Under the pieces are notes generated by a model. The model was not told where the DNA came from and did not search any database. It saw only the letters and a list, made by a program, of their open reading frames with translations. Positions 16,834 through 25,294 of a DNA stretch of 64,000 nucleotides are shown here, piece after piece (position 1 is the stretch's first letter; every line of letters starts with the position of its first letter). This DNA is from Candidatus Gastranaerophilales bacterium (lineage in GTDB: Bacteria; Cyanobacteriota; Vampirovibrionia; Gastranaerophilales; Gastranaerophilaceae), in NCBI GenBank assembly GCA_944324385.1, contig CALUWD010000006.1, positions 1 to 64,000 on the forward strand. The letters are read 5' to 3'. A program made the position numbers and the translations under genes.

Positions 16834-17960
16834 TTCATTTCGTTTTGCAGTCTCGATACAATATACTCTGCTGTTTCTTTTCTCAAGCTGCCGTAATATG
16901 GCAAACATAAAACTTTATTTTTTAAATCATTCGTTACTGGCAAATGTGCAAGTTTGACAGCTAAGTCGTTTTTGTAACAGTCGTAATCAGAACATGCTGG
17001 ATAAAAATACTTTCTTGTGAAAATATTTTCTTCTTTAAATCTGTCATAAATTTCGTTTCTTGAAATTGGGTAATCATCCTCTATTATAATTGGGTAATAT
17101 TGATAAGAATTTGTAACATTTTTGGGAATTTTTGGAATTCTTATGCCTCGTATTTTTTCAAGCTTGTCGTCGTAAAATTCTTTTAATTTTTTTCTTTTTT
17201 CCTGTTCTTTTCTGTATATTTTTAAATTTAACAAACCGAAAGCCGCTTGCAGTTCATTCATTTTACCGTTTATGCCGACTTCTTCAACTACTTCTTCATT
17301 TCTTATACCAAAGTTTCTAAGGTTATAAACCTTTCTTTCAAGCGAGCTATCGTTATAACTTAAAGCACCACCCTCAATTGTGTTGAAAAGTTTAGTAGCA
17401 TGAAAAGAAAATGCTGAAATATCGCCAAATGTACCTATGCCCTTACCATCTATTTCTGTTGAGAAAGCATGTGCAGCGTCGTATATAACTTTTAAATTAT
17501 ATTTATTTGCAATTTTTTGAATAGCCTCGACATTACAAGGAAATCCATACACGTGAACTCCTAAAATTGCACTCGTATTAGGTGTAACCAATTCTTCAAT
17601 TTTTTGAGCATCAAGAGTCATTGTGTTTGGTTCTATATCACAAAAAATAGGTTTAAGTCCATTCCAAACAATTGAATGCGGAGTGGCTGCAAAAGTAAAA
17701 GGGGTTGTTATAACTTCACTGCCTTGTGGCAAGTTTAGCGCTTTTATTGCTGTAAGTAATGCTATAGTGCCATTATTAAATAAAGATAAATTATTAACTT
17801 TTAACTCATTTTTTAGTTTGTTTTCAAGCTCTTTGTGTTTTTCTCCCATGTTTGTGAGCCATTTTGAAGCAAAGATGCCCCTTATCTCGCTGTACACATC
17901 CTCTAACTCCGGCAAAAGCGGGCTTGTAACGTATGTTTTTTCTTTTACATATCCTGACAT
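16830..17960 (-). CDS. DegT/DnrJ/EryC1-type sugar aminotransferase
   Basis: About 376 residues from the preferred ATG at 17960 (a longer frame opens at 17996). PLP-fold motifs are GTIALLTAIKAL (residues 78-89 of the long frame), ITTPFTFAAT, YDAAHAFS with the cofactor-binding Asp, and SFHATKLFNTIEGGAL with the Schiff-base Lys. The enzyme aminates a keto sugar bound to a nucleotide, most like the VioA/FdtB group that makes 3- or 4-amino-dideoxy sugars. It lies 47 bases after the ferredoxin-nitroreductase and its stop overlaps the GT92-like gene stop in a TTAA. It supplies amino sugars to the surface glycan, by inference. Confidence 0.85.
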   Translation of the reverse strand: MSGYVKEKTYVTSPLLPELEDVYSEIRGIFASKWLTNMGEKHKELENKLKNELKVNNLSLFNNGTIALLTAIKALNLPQGSEVITTPFTFAATPHSIVWNGLKPIFCDIEPNTMTLDAQKIEELVTPNTSAILGVHVYGFPCNVEAIQKIANKYNLKVIYDAAHAFSTEIDGKGIGTFGDISAFSFHATKLFNTIEGGALSYNDSSLERKVYNLRNFGIRNEEVVEEVGINGKMNELQAAFGLLNLKIYRKEQEKRKKLKEFYDDKLEKIRGIRIPKIPKNVTNSYQYYPIIIEDDYPISRNEIYDRFKEENIFTRKYFYPACSDYDCYKNDLAVKLAHLPVTNDLKNKVLCLPYYGSLRKETAEYIVSRLQNEMN

Positions 17961-18007
17961 TAAGTAGATTTTCTTATAAATTATTTTGCAAGTCAATTAT
18001 ATGTAAA

Positions 18008-18874
18008 TTACCTTAAAAAATTTGTAATAAACCTCTTTATTTTGCAAAAAATACAAGAGTCTTTTTTATGAATTTCTTTAATTTCAGAGATTAAGTAAGG
18101 CTCAGGTTGAGCTGTCCTTTGGTATTTGACTTTTGGAATACCAAAAAGCATTACATAGACAGGTTTATAGCCTGATGGTATTTCAAGCATTTCACAAATT
18201 TCAGGGAAAAATTTTAAACAAGCTTGTGCAAAACCACACCAGCAAGTACCTATTCCAAGATGTTGAGCGTAAAGTTCAAAATAACTAAGTGCAATTACAG
18301 GATCAACATTGGCGCATGGTGCGCTAAGTGGGGATGAAACAACTACCATGTGCGCTGCACCTCTAAATATTACATCTTCACCATTTAAAAACGCATCTTT
18401 GTATCTTGAAAACTTGTTCATAATCGGCGAAAGTGCCTTGTAAGACATTGTTTTAATAATTAAATCATTAACCTTGTTTCTTATAATATCCATTGCCGAT
18501 TTTTTCTCGACAATTGAAAAATGTAAACTGTGAGAATTGCAGCCGGTTGGGATATAAGGCAGCATTTGTTTTAATTTTTCCATAATTTCAGGAGAAATTT
18601 CTTCATCTTTATACTGTCTTACACTTTTTCTTGATTTTATAAGCCCTAAAATGTCATTATAGTCAACAGGCTGAGAATCTTGAGGGTTTTTATCACAAAA
18701 AGAAAGTGCGCCTGTCGGGCAAATAGCGAGGCAATGCTGGCATGAAATACATCTTTTTTCATCATCCATTTTGGGAAAATTTTCATCATTAAAACTAATG
18801 CAACCCGAAACGCAATCGCTTATGCAAAGCCCGCAATGAGTACATTTTTCCTTATCTATTATGATTTTTTTCAT
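18008..18874 (-). CDS. Nitroreductase fused to a two-[4Fe-4S] ferredoxin domain
   Basis: 288 residues. The N-terminal ferredoxin has two clusters: C-T-H-C-G-L-C-I-S-D-C (about 11-21) and C-I-S-C-Q-H-C-L-A-I-C-P (about 42-53). The nitroreductase domain starts at IKSRKSVRQYKDE (about 81-93), giving the FMN phosphate-binding Arg/Ser/Arg, and includes CWCGFAQA near 210. This is the common clostridial-type fusion, which passes ferredoxin electrons to FMN and reduces nitro or quinone-like compounds. A strong divergent promoter and a GAGGT site precede the ATG. Confidence 0.87.
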   Translation of the reverse strand: MKKIIIDKEKCTHCGLCISDCVSGCISFNDENFPKMDDEKRCISCQHCLAICPTGALSFCDKNPQDSQPVDYNDILGLIKSRKSVRQYKDEEISPEIMEKLKQMLPYIPTGCNSHSLHFSIVEKKSAMDIIRNKVNDLIIKTMSYKALSPIMNKFSRYKDAFLNGEDVIFRGAAHMVVVSSPLSAPCANVDPVIALSYFELYAQHLGIGTCWCGFAQACLKFFPEICEMLEIPSGYKPVYVMLFGIPKVKYQRTAQPEPYLISEIKEIHKKDSCIFCKIKRFITNFLR

Positions 18875-18893
18875 GATACACCTCGCTTTTTCA

Positions 18894-18952
18894 AGTATAT
18901 TTTTTGTATTTTAAATTGTCAATTGCATGTTTTTAGGAAAATTTGCTATACT
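18894..18952. promoter_or_regulatory. Overlapping divergent promoters between nitroreductase and acetyltransferase genes
   Basis: Minus strand: TTGACA (18917-18922), 17 bases, TATACT (18894-18899). Plus strand: TTGCAT (18923-18928), 18 bases, TATACT (18947-18952) with an extended TG-C before it. The two -35 boxes abut, so polymerases should compete. On the plus strand the ATG at 18959 lies six bases past the -10, which predicts a leaderless mRNA. Confidence 0.7.
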
Positions 18953-18958
18953 TAGATT

Positions 18959-19549
18959 ATGGACAATAAAGAAAAAATGTTAAGTGGCTATTTGTACGAC
19001 GCAACTGATGTGTCACTTTACAAAGAACGCTTGAGTGCAAAGGATTTGTGCTTTAAATATAACCATACAAAGCCTTCTGATGTAAAAAAGCGACAAAAAA
19101 TTATAAAAAAACTCTTTGGTAAAATTGGTGAAACTTTTAATATTGAATCCGATTTTTGGTGTGACTATGGTTACAACATAGAAGCAGGGAATAATTTCTA
19201 TATAAATCACAACTGCGTAATGCTTGACTGTGCAAAAATTAAATTTGGAGATAATGTTTTAATTGCTCCAAATTGTGGATTTTATACAGCAGGACATCCT
19301 TTAGATGTTGAAAAAAGAAATAAATGGATAGAGTACGCCTATCCTATATATGTCGGAAACAATGTTTGGTTCGGCGCAAATACTATTGTTCTACCCAATG
19401 TTAAAATTGGCGATAATGTTGTAATAGGCGCAGGAAGTGTTGTTACAAAAGATATTCCTTCAAACACCCTTGCTTATGGCTCGCCTTGCAGAGTTATAAG
19501 AGAAATTAATAAAGAAGATAAAATGAAATATTTTAAAAATGAGGTTTAA
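18959..19549 (+). CDS. maa: Maltose/galactoside O-acetyltransferase family protein
   Basis: 196 residues, the usual length of the Maa/LacA family. An N-terminal helical cap (1-60) is followed by left-handed beta-helix hexapeptides: IGDNVVIGAGSVV and the preceding VGNNVWFGANTIV are clear repeats, with the catalytic-type His in AGHPLD (about 114). YGSPCRVIREI ends the fold as in the family. It acetylates a sugar hydroxyl with acetyl-CoA. The -10 box lies six bases before the ATG and there is no Shine-Dalgarno sequence, so it is predicted to be leaderless. The CDF gene follows directly. Confidence 0.88.
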   Translation: MDNKEKMLSGYLYDATDVSLYKERLSAKDLCFKYNHTKPSDVKKRQKIIKKLFGKIGETFNIESDFWCDYGYNIEAGNNFYINHNCVMLDCAKIKFGDNVLIAPNCGFYTAGHPLDVEKRNKWIEYAYPIYVGNNVWFGANTIVLPNVKIGDNVVIGAGSVVTKDIPSNTLAYGSPCRVIREINKEDKMKYFKNEV

Positions 19550-19550
19550 A

Positions 19551-20192
19551 ATGTCGAATAATGAAGCAAAAAACAAAACTTTGCTTGTGATAATCTTAAC
19601 ACTTGTTACTATGGTTTTTGAGATATTTTTTGGTATCGTAACCCGTTCAATGGCGCTTACTGCTGATGGCTGGCATATGGGAACGCATGCTTTTGCTTTA
19701 TCAATAACATTTTTTGCTTATATTTTGTCTGCAAAATTATCTAAAAGCGAAAAATATAAAATAAACGTCGATAAAATAGGAACACTTGCAGGGTTTGCAA
19801 GCTCTATTTTACTGGGTATTACGGGTGTTTGGATTTTATTTGAATCTCTTGCGCGCTTTTTTAATCCATACGAAATTCATTTTAATGATGCAATAATAGT
19901 TGCTGTAATTGGTCTTGTTGTTAATCTTTTAAGTATTTTTATAATGGGTGTAAAATCCCATCATCATAATCACGAGCATAAAGATTACAATTTTTTGGCT
20001 GCTTATATGCATATTCTGGCTGATGCCCTTACTTCCCTTTTTGCCATTTTTGCCTTGCTTGCAGGAAAATTTTTCGGTTTAGTTTTTCTTGACCCATGCG
20101 TAGGTGTAATTGGTGGTGTTATGATATGTTTATGGGCTTATAACTTAATAAAATCAACATCAATTATTTTGCTTGGTGTACAAAGCAAGTAA
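19551..20192 (+). CDS. Cation diffusion facilitator transporter, short form
   Basis: 213 residues from ATG 19551, chosen because GAGGT (19541-19545) lies five bases upstream; a longer frame opens at 19539. Six membrane helices are visible. Metal-site helices read ADGWHMGTHAFAL (about 37-49) and HILADALTSL (about 161-170), i.e. the H/D positions of zinc or cobalt CDF pumps, with a His-rich HHHNHEH loop between. The cytoplasmic C-terminal domain of usual 300-residue members is absent, as in some DmeF-like proteins. It exports divalent metal in exchange for protons. It is cotranscribed with maa. Confidence 0.82.
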   Translation: MSNNEAKNKTLLVIILTLVTMVFEIFFGIVTRSMALTADGWHMGTHAFALSITFFAYILSAKLSKSEKYKINVDKIGTLAGFASSILLGITGVWILFESLARFFNPYEIHFNDAIIVAVIGLVVNLLSIFIMGVKSHHHNHEHKDYNFLAAYMHILADALTSLFAIFALLAGKFFGLVFLDPCVGVIGGVMICLWAYNLIKSTSIILLGVQSK

Positions 20193-20194
20193 TT

Positions 20195-20740
20195 CTAGTG
20201 TTTTCCTAGCGACAGTGTTGCCATTTCATCAGATGAAAAACAGGCATGCACTTTGTTAATTTTTCTTTGAAAGTCTTTTATGGGGGTTCTAATTTGCTTG
20301 CAAGTTGCCCAAAATAAGGCTTTTGAAAGACCGATTGAAAAATTTTCAAATCTTTTTACATGGAGTTTTCCGCTCAATGGGTCTGCAAGTATTATTTCGC
20401 ACTCGTAGCCCTTTACATCATTGGGTAGTGCAGGATAATTTGTTAAATTTGTTACATATGGCATATCAATCCATTTTAAATCTTTGATTTTAACCAGTAT
20501 AAATACAATTTCTTCTTTGACAAATATCTGAAAAAATATTTCATTATTTTTTATTATATTGATTAAATCCTCATCTAAATTTTTTCTAAGTATGACAATT
20601 TGTGCTTTTTCTCCGTCAAAAGAAAAAGTCTGTCCTTCGCGCAGGTTTATAAAATCGCTGTAACAATTGCCAACTAAATATTCCATGGTAAATATTTTAA
20701 CATAACAAAATTTGTAAAATAATTCGTGTAAATTAAACAA
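20195..20740 (-). CDS. Hypothetical protein
   Basis: 181 residues from the first ATG; a start at residue 19 (ATG at 20686) is equally possible because neither has a clear ribosome binding site. It is soluble, mixed alpha/beta and Lys/Ile-rich, with a conserved-looking EIILADPLSGKLHVKRF segment near 115-131 and no signal peptide. I recognise no family. Its 5' end faces the arginine-operon promoter (TTGACA at 20748), so the longer start leaves no room for its own promoter. Convergent with the CDF gene, with a two-base gap. Confidence 0.5.
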   Translation of the reverse strand: MFNLHELFYKFCYVKIFTMEYLVGNCYSDFINLREGQTFSFDGEKAQIVILRKNLDEDLINIIKNNEIFFQIFVKEEIVFILVKIKDLKWIDMPYVTNLTNYPALPNDVKGYECEIILADPLSGKLHVKRFENFSIGLSKALFWATCKQIRTPIKDFQRKINKVHACFSSDEMATLSLGKH

Positions 20741-20747
20741 TTTATTC

Positions 20748-20776
20748 TTGACAACTTTTAAAAAAAATGTTGTAAT
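20748..20776 (+). promoter_or_regulatory. Promoter of the arginine operon
   Basis: TTGACA (20748-20753), 17 bases, TGTAAT (20771-20776), a near-consensus housekeeping promoter. The predicted start near 20783 gives a transcript that begins with the leader peptide gene. I see no clear ArgR-type palindrome overlapping it, which fits control by attenuation instead. Confidence 0.75.
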
Positions 20777-20801
20777 TAATCAAAAGAAAATAGGAAATAA
20801 A

Positions 20802-20864
20802 ATGAAAAAACTTCAACAAGTTAGATTTATCCGCCGACGCTTAATAAGACTGGAGTCTTATTAG
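20802..20864 (+). CDS. Arginine-rich leader peptide of the arg operon
   Basis: A 20-codon ORF with AGGAA at 20792-20796 and ATG at 20802. Arginine occupies positions 8, 11, 12, 13 and 16 (codons AGA, CGC, CGA, CGC, AGA), with three in a row, and the ORF ends in TAG at 20862-20864. Its 3' part forms the stem TAATAAGAC/GTCTTATTA. An intrinsic terminator follows at 20901-20940 before argC. By analogy with trp, his and ilv leaders, ribosome stalling at Arg codons when charged tRNA-Arg is scarce should prevent termination. The layout is directly visible; the mechanism is inferred. Confidence 0.75.
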   Translation: MKKLQQVRFIRRRLIRLESY

Positions 20865-20894
20865 GTTTATTTTTGTATGAAGTTATAAAATAAA
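20842..20894 (+). promoter_or_regulatory. Leader RNA stem-loops upstream of the arg attenuator
   Basis: Stem 1: TAATAAGAC (20842-20850) with GTCTTATTA (20855-20863), 9 bp and a 4-base loop, covering the last Arg codon and stop of the leader peptide. Stem 2: TTTATTTT (20866-20873) with AAAATAAA (20887-20894), AT-only and weak. Stem 1 is the likely pause hairpin. An antiterminator that competes with the terminator arm is not obvious by eye and needs folding. Confidence 0.5.
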
Positions 20895-20900
20895 TTTTTT

Positions 20901-20940
20901 AAGCCTCCCTTATGTGGTTATCCAAAAGGGAGGCTTTTTT
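20901..20940 (+). terminator. Intrinsic terminator (attenuator) before argC
   Basis: AAGCCTCCCTT (20901-20911) and AAGGGAGGCTT (20926-20936) form an 11-bp GC-rich stem with a 14-base loop, followed by a T-run (20935-20940). It lies between the promoter/leader peptide and argC, so it must be bypassed for operon expression. Confidence 0.85.
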
Positions 20941-20956
20941 AGTAGAAAGGCAAAAA

Positions 20957-21991
20957 ATGATAAAAGCAGCAATAATAGGAGCAACAGGTTATTCAGGCGC
21001 AGTTCTTGCAGCAACACTAAAGCATCACAAAAGTGTTGAAATTGTATCTTTGGTGAGCAAAAGCTATAGTGGGCAACAATTTTGCGATATTTACAAAAAT
21101 TTTAAAGGGATTTTAGATATTGAACTTGAAAAAGAAAACATTGAAGAAATTTCTAAAAAAGCTGACGTTATTTTTCTTGCACTGCCCCATGGAATAGCAA
21201 GTGCAAAAATCAATGAGGAAGTATTAAACAATACAAAAGTAATAGACTTAGGGGCAGATTTTAGATTAAACAATAAAGAAACCTATGAAAAATGGTATAA
21301 AACCGAACACTTTGGGCAAAATCTTATAAATGAAGCTGTATATGGTTTGCCGGAGTGGAATTTTGAAAAAATTAAAAACGCAAGACTTGTTGCAAATCCA
21401 GGCTGTTATGCAACCGCCTCTATTCTTGCTATTGCACCGCTTTTAAAAGAGGGTGTTATTAGCTCTGATGAAATAATAATCGATGCAAAATCAGGTGTAA
21501 CAGGCGCAGGCAGAGGGCTAAACATTGATACACTCTTTTGCGAATGTAACGAAACAATCAAACCATATAAAGTTGCCTCCCACAGACACACCCCCGAAAT
21601 TGAACAAATACTTGGCGACATTTCAAAACAGAATGTACTTATAAACTTTACACCGCATTTGATACCTATGAACAGGGGTATTTTAGCCAGCACTTACCTA
21701 AAACCAAATAAAGATATTGCAATAAACGATATAAAAGAAATTTATAAAAAATATTATAAGGATAAACCTTTTATAAGGCTTTTAGATGAAGAAGCGCAAA
21801 CACGATGGACAAAAGGCACAAACTATTGCGACATAAGTATTTTTAAAGACGAGCGAACAAATAGAATAATAGTCTTTAGTGCAATAGATAATCTATACAA
21901 AGGAGCCTCGGGGCAAGCAGTTCAAAATATGAATATTATGTTTGATTTAGATGAAAAAACCGCACTGCAAAATATAGCAATTTTTCCATAA
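20957..21991 (+). CDS. argC: N-acetyl-gamma-glutamyl-phosphate reductase
   Basis: 344 residues from ATG 20957, which has AAAGG seven bases upstream. A longer frame from 20912 would start inside the attenuator hairpin and is rejected. The Rossmann motif GATGYSGAVL (about 8-17) and the active site NPGCYAT (Cys near 148) are diagnostic of ArgC. It reduces N-acetylglutamyl phosphate to the semialdehyde with NADPH, third step of arginine synthesis. It is the first structural gene of argCJBDGHF, under the upstream leader-terminator. Confidence 0.96.
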   Translation: MIKAAIIGATGYSGAVLAATLKHHKSVEIVSLVSKSYSGQQFCDIYKNFKGILDIELEKENIEEISKKADVIFLALPHGIASAKINEEVLNNTKVIDLGADFRLNNKETYEKWYKTEHFGQNLINEAVYGLPEWNFEKIKNARLVANPGCYATASILAIAPLLKEGVISSDEIIIDAKSGVTGAGRGLNIDTLFCECNETIKPYKVASHRHTPEIEQILGDISKQNVLINFTPHLIPMNRGILASTYLKPNKDIAINDIKEIYKKYYKDKPFIRLLDEEAQTRWTKGTNYCDISIFKDERTNRIIVFSAIDNLYKGASGQAVQNMNIMFDLDEKTALQNIAIFP

Positions 21992-22004
21992 ATAAGGAGA
22001 GAAA

Positions 22005-23246
22005 ATGTTTAGTACGAAAGAAAAAATTAAAAAAATAAACGGCGCAATTATTGCCCCTCAAGGCTTTGAAGCGGCAGGAATAAGAACAGGTGTCAAAAGA
22101 AGAAGAAAAGATTTAGCACTTATATACACAAAAAACGCTGCAATTAGCGCAGGTGTTTATACAACAAATGTTGTAAAAGCAGCACCCTTGCTTGTTACAA
22201 AAGACATTGTAGAAAAAGGTACACCCATAAATGCAATAATCATAAACAGTGGCAACGCAAACGCTTGCACAGGTGCAAAGGGGCTTACAAATGCCTGGGA
22301 TATGGTCGAAAAAACTCAAAAAGTTTTTAATTTGCCGCAAAGAAGTGTCCTTGTAGCCTCAACAGGTGTTATAGGCGTGCAATTGCAGATGGATAAAATT
22401 CTGGACGGGATTGAAGAAATCGCAACACAAATGGGCAATAACGAACAAGCTGCCCTGAACGCTGCAGAAGGAATTATGACAACAGACACTTTTGTAAAAG
22501 GTGTTGCTTATGAATTTGAAATAAGCGGAAAGACCGTAAAAATTGGCGCAATCGCCAAAGGGTCAGGCATGATTCATCCAAATATGGGCACAATGCTCGG
22601 ATTTGTTACAACTGACGCTGTCATATCGAAAGAAATGTTGCAAAAAGCACTCTCTGACAGTACAAAAAATACTTACAATATGATTTCAGTTGATGGTGAC
22701 ACATCAACAAACGATATGGTGCTTGTACTTGCAAACGGCTGTGCCAAAAATAAACCCATAGAGAGCGAAACGGATGATTATAAAACATTTGCCCAAGCGC
22801 TTGATATGGTAAATAAACACCTTGCAAAACAAATCGTACTGGATGGAGAAGGGGCAACAAAATTTCTTGAAGTGAATGTTATTGGCGCAAAAGATGAAAA
22901 CAGTGCAAAAATCCTTGCAAAATCCGTAATTACATCAAATCTTGTAAAAACAGCGTTCTTCGGTGAAGACGCTAACTGGGGCAGAATTCTTGCAGCACTA
23001 GGCTATAGCGGAGTAAAATTTGACCCCGAAAAAGTTTCAATAGAGTTTAGTTGTGATGATAAGTCGCTTTATTTAATGGAAAACGGCACACCCCTTGAAT
23101 TTTGCGAAGAAACAGCGCACGAAATTTTAAAAAATAAAGAAATAACTGTTAATGTATATCTCAATGAAGGCAATTCAGAGGCGACAGCTTGGGGTTGCGA
23201 TTTGAGTTACGAATACGTAAGAATAAACGGCGAGTATAGAACATAG
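22005..23246 (+). CDS. argJ: Bifunctional glutamate N-acetyltransferase / amino-acid acetyltransferase
   Basis: 413 residues. The self-cleavage site lies in MGTMLGFVTTDA (about 195-206), where the Thr becomes the N-terminal nucleophile of the beta chain; the oxyanion-forming STGVIG (about 119-124) is present. ArgJ moves acetyl from acetylornithine to glutamate, recycling the group, and so makes a separate ArgE unnecessary. Whether it also accepts acetyl-CoA (bifunctional form) cannot be told from sequence alone. AGGAG lies six bases before the ATG, 13 bases after argC. Confidence 0.96.
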   Translation: MFSTKEKIKKINGAIIAPQGFEAAGIRTGVKRRRKDLALIYTKNAAISAGVYTTNVVKAAPLLVTKDIVEKGTPINAIIINSGNANACTGAKGLTNAWDMVEKTQKVFNLPQRSVLVASTGVIGVQLQMDKILDGIEEIATQMGNNEQAALNAAEGIMTTDTFVKGVAYEFEISGKTVKIGAIAKGSGMIHPNMGTMLGFVTTDAVISKEMLQKALSDSTKNTYNMISVDGDTSTNDMVLVLANGCAKNKPIESETDDYKTFAQALDMVNKHLAKQIVLDGEGATKFLEVNVIGAKDENSAKILAKSVITSNLVKTAFFGEDANWGRILAALGYSGVKFDPEKVSIEFSCDDKSLYLMENGTPLEFCEETAHEILKNKEITVNVYLNEGNSEATAWGCDLSYEYVRINGEYRT

Positions 23247-23257
23247 ACGAGGGTATA

Positions 23258-24118
23258 ATGAAAGAATTTGTACAAAAAGTAAGAATTTTAACAGAATCAC
23301 TGCCTTATATAAAAGAATTTACTGGTAAAACCGTAGTTGTTAAATTAGGCGGTGAAGCACTTAAAGATGAAAATGTATTTAAAACAATAACGGAAGATAT
23401 TGCGCTTATGAAATATATTGGCATAAAGCCTGTCATAGTGCATGGCGGAGGGGTTGAAATAACCCAAACGCTAAAAGATATGAATATTCAAACAGAATTT
23501 GTCGACGGACTCAGAAAAACAGATAAAAAAACGGCACAAGTAGTTGAAATGGTGCTTGGCGCAAGCGTTAACAAAAAAATAGTACATGCAATTCAAAACT
23601 GTGGAGTTGAGGCACTTGGCTTATCAGGGTGCGATACAAATTTATTTGAAGTGCAAAAAATCTTTCCCAACGGCAAGGACTTAGGTTTTATTGGCGAAGT
23701 CACAAAAGTAAATGAAAAAATCCTAAATGTCCTTATTGAAAACTCTTACATTCCTATTATTGCGCCGGTTTCAAAAGACAAAGACGGAAATATTTATAAT
23801 ATTAATGCTGACTATGCAGCGGTTGCAACAGCATGCGCACTAAAGGCGCAAAAGCTCGTCTTTTTAACCGATATCGAAGGTGTTATGAGAGATAAATTTG
23901 ATCCCGCTTCAGTTATTTCAACACTTAAAGTGTCGGAAATTCAAAAATATATTGATGAAAAAATTATAGAAGGCGGGATGATTCCAAAAGTACAAAGTTG
24001 TAAATTTGCAATTGAAAACGGCGTTGAAAGTGTGCATATACTGGATGGCAGACTGGAACATTCACTGCTGCTTGAAATTTTTACGCACGATGGAATAGGG
24101 ACAATGGTGGAAAAGTAA
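23258..24118 (+). CDS. argB: N-acetylglutamate kinase
   Basis: 286 residues. Motifs of the amino-acid kinase fold: VVKLGGEALKD (about 27-37), VHGGGVEI (about 62-69), and the C-terminal GGMIPKVQS (about 227-235), which binds nucleotide and acetylglutamate. It phosphorylates N-acetylglutamate. The N-terminal helix (residues 1-20, VQKVRILTESLPYI) resembles that of arginine-inhibited or PII-regulated hexameric NAGK, so feedback control is plausible. Its TAA overlaps the argD ATG (TAATG), so translation is coupled. Confidence 0.96.
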   Translation: MKEFVQKVRILTESLPYIKEFTGKTVVVKLGGEALKDENVFKTITEDIALMKYIGIKPVIVHGGGVEITQTLKDMNIQTEFVDGLRKTDKKTAQVVEMVLGASVNKKIVHAIQNCGVEALGLSGCDTNLFEVQKIFPNGKDLGFIGEVTKVNEKILNVLIENSYIPIIAPVSKDKDGNIYNINADYAAVATACALKAQKLVFLTDIEGVMRDKFDPASVISTLKVSEIQKYIDEKIIEGGMIPKVQSCKFAIENGVESVHILDGRLEHSLLLEIFTHDGIGTMVEK

Positions 24119-25293
24119 TGAACAAAAAATTTATTATGAACACATACTCAAGATTTGATGTCACATTTGACTATGGAAAAGGTTGTTTTTTGTATGATAC
24201 AAACGGCAAAAAATATATCGATTTTGCCTCAGGAATTGCCGTTAACTCCCTTGGCTACGGCTGCAAAAAAATCGAGAACACAATTTTAAACCAATCTAAA
24301 AAACTTTTACACTGTTCAAACTTATATTGGAGTGAACCTCAAATAGAGCTTGCGCAAAAACTCTGCAACAACAGCTCTTTTGATAAAGCATTTTTCTGTA
24401 ACAGTGGCGCAGAGGCAAACGAGGCGGCATTAAAACTTGCAAAAATTTATGCCAAAAAAAACAAAGGTGACAATTGCACAAAATTTATTGCCTTTAAAAA
24501 TTCTTTCCATGGAAGAACAATAGGAGCTCTTAGCTTGACAGGTCAGGATAAATACCAAAAAAATTTCACTCCGCTTATGAGTGAGGTAAAATTTGCCGCA
24601 TACAACGATATAAATTCGCTTAAAGAATGTCTTGATAAAAATGTATGCGCGATATTTCTTGAGCCTATTCAGGGCGAAGGGGGTATAATTCCCGCAAAAG
24701 AGGAGTTTTTAAAAGAAGTCAGAAAAATTTGCACAGAAAATGATATCGCTCTTATTTTTGATGAAGTTCAGTGCGGCATGGGCAGATGCGGCAAGCTTTT
24801 TGCCCATCAGATTTATAATATTAACCCTGATATTGTTACTCTTGCAAAAGCTATTGGCGGCGGTATCCCGATGGGGGCAATGCTTGCAAATGATAAATTC
24901 GCCTCATCCTTTGGTATTGGCGACCATGCAAGCACTTTTGGCGGCAACTTACTTGCGTGCGCCTGCGCTAACGTTGTTGTTGATGAAATTCTAAATACAA
25001 ATCTACTTAAAAATGTAGCGCAAATGAGTGCTTATTTTTGTGAAAAATTAAACAAGTTGAAAGAAAAATATTCTTTTATAAAAGATGTAAGAGGTCTTGG
25101 CTTAATGCTTGGAATGGAGCTTGATATTAATCCAAAAGATGTTGTAAATAATGCCTTTAAAGAGGGGCTTTTAATACTCAGTGCAGGCTCAAGTGTTGTT
25201 CGATTTGTGCCGCCTTTAATTATCGACAAAAAGGTGGCAGATGAAGGATTTTTTATTTTAGAGAAAGTTTTTAAAAACATAAAAGGAGAATAA
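24118..25293 (+). CDS. argD: Acetylornithine aminotransferase
   Basis: 391 residues. PLP enzyme of the class-III family: [16 protein letters not shown] (about 92-107), [10 protein letters not shown] (about 130-139), [13 protein letters not shown] (about 213-225) and [15 protein letters not shown] (about 240-254), where the Lys forms the Schiff base. It converts N-acetylglutamate semialdehyde to acetylornithine with glutamate. It overlaps argB by one base and is followed by argG after one base, so the genes form a tight operon. Confidence 0.95.
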   Translation: MNKKFIMNTYSRFDVTFDYGKGCFLYDTNGKKYIDFASGIAVNSLGYGCKKIENTILNQSKKLLHCSNLYWSEPQIELAQKLCNNSSFDKAFFCNSGAEANEAALKLAKIYAKKNKGDNCTKFIAFKNSFHGRTIGALSLTGQDKYQKNFTPLMSEVKFAAYNDINSLKECLDKNVCAIFLEPIQGEGGIIPAKEEFLKEVRKICTENDIALIFDEVQCGMGRCGKLFAHQIYNINPDIVTLAKAIGGGIPMGAMLANDKFASSFGIGDHASTFGGNLLACACANVVVDEILNTNLLKNVAQMSAYFCEKLNKLKEKYSFIKDVRGLGLMLGMELDINPKDVVNNAFKEGLLILSAGSSVVRFVPPLIIDKKVADEGFFILEKVFKNIKGE

Positions 25294-25294
25294 T

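Noticed and set aside
20912..20956. Extended N-terminus of argC
   Set aside because: The extra codons lie in the attenuator hairpin; ATG 20957 has AAAGG and begins the conserved Rossmann sequence.
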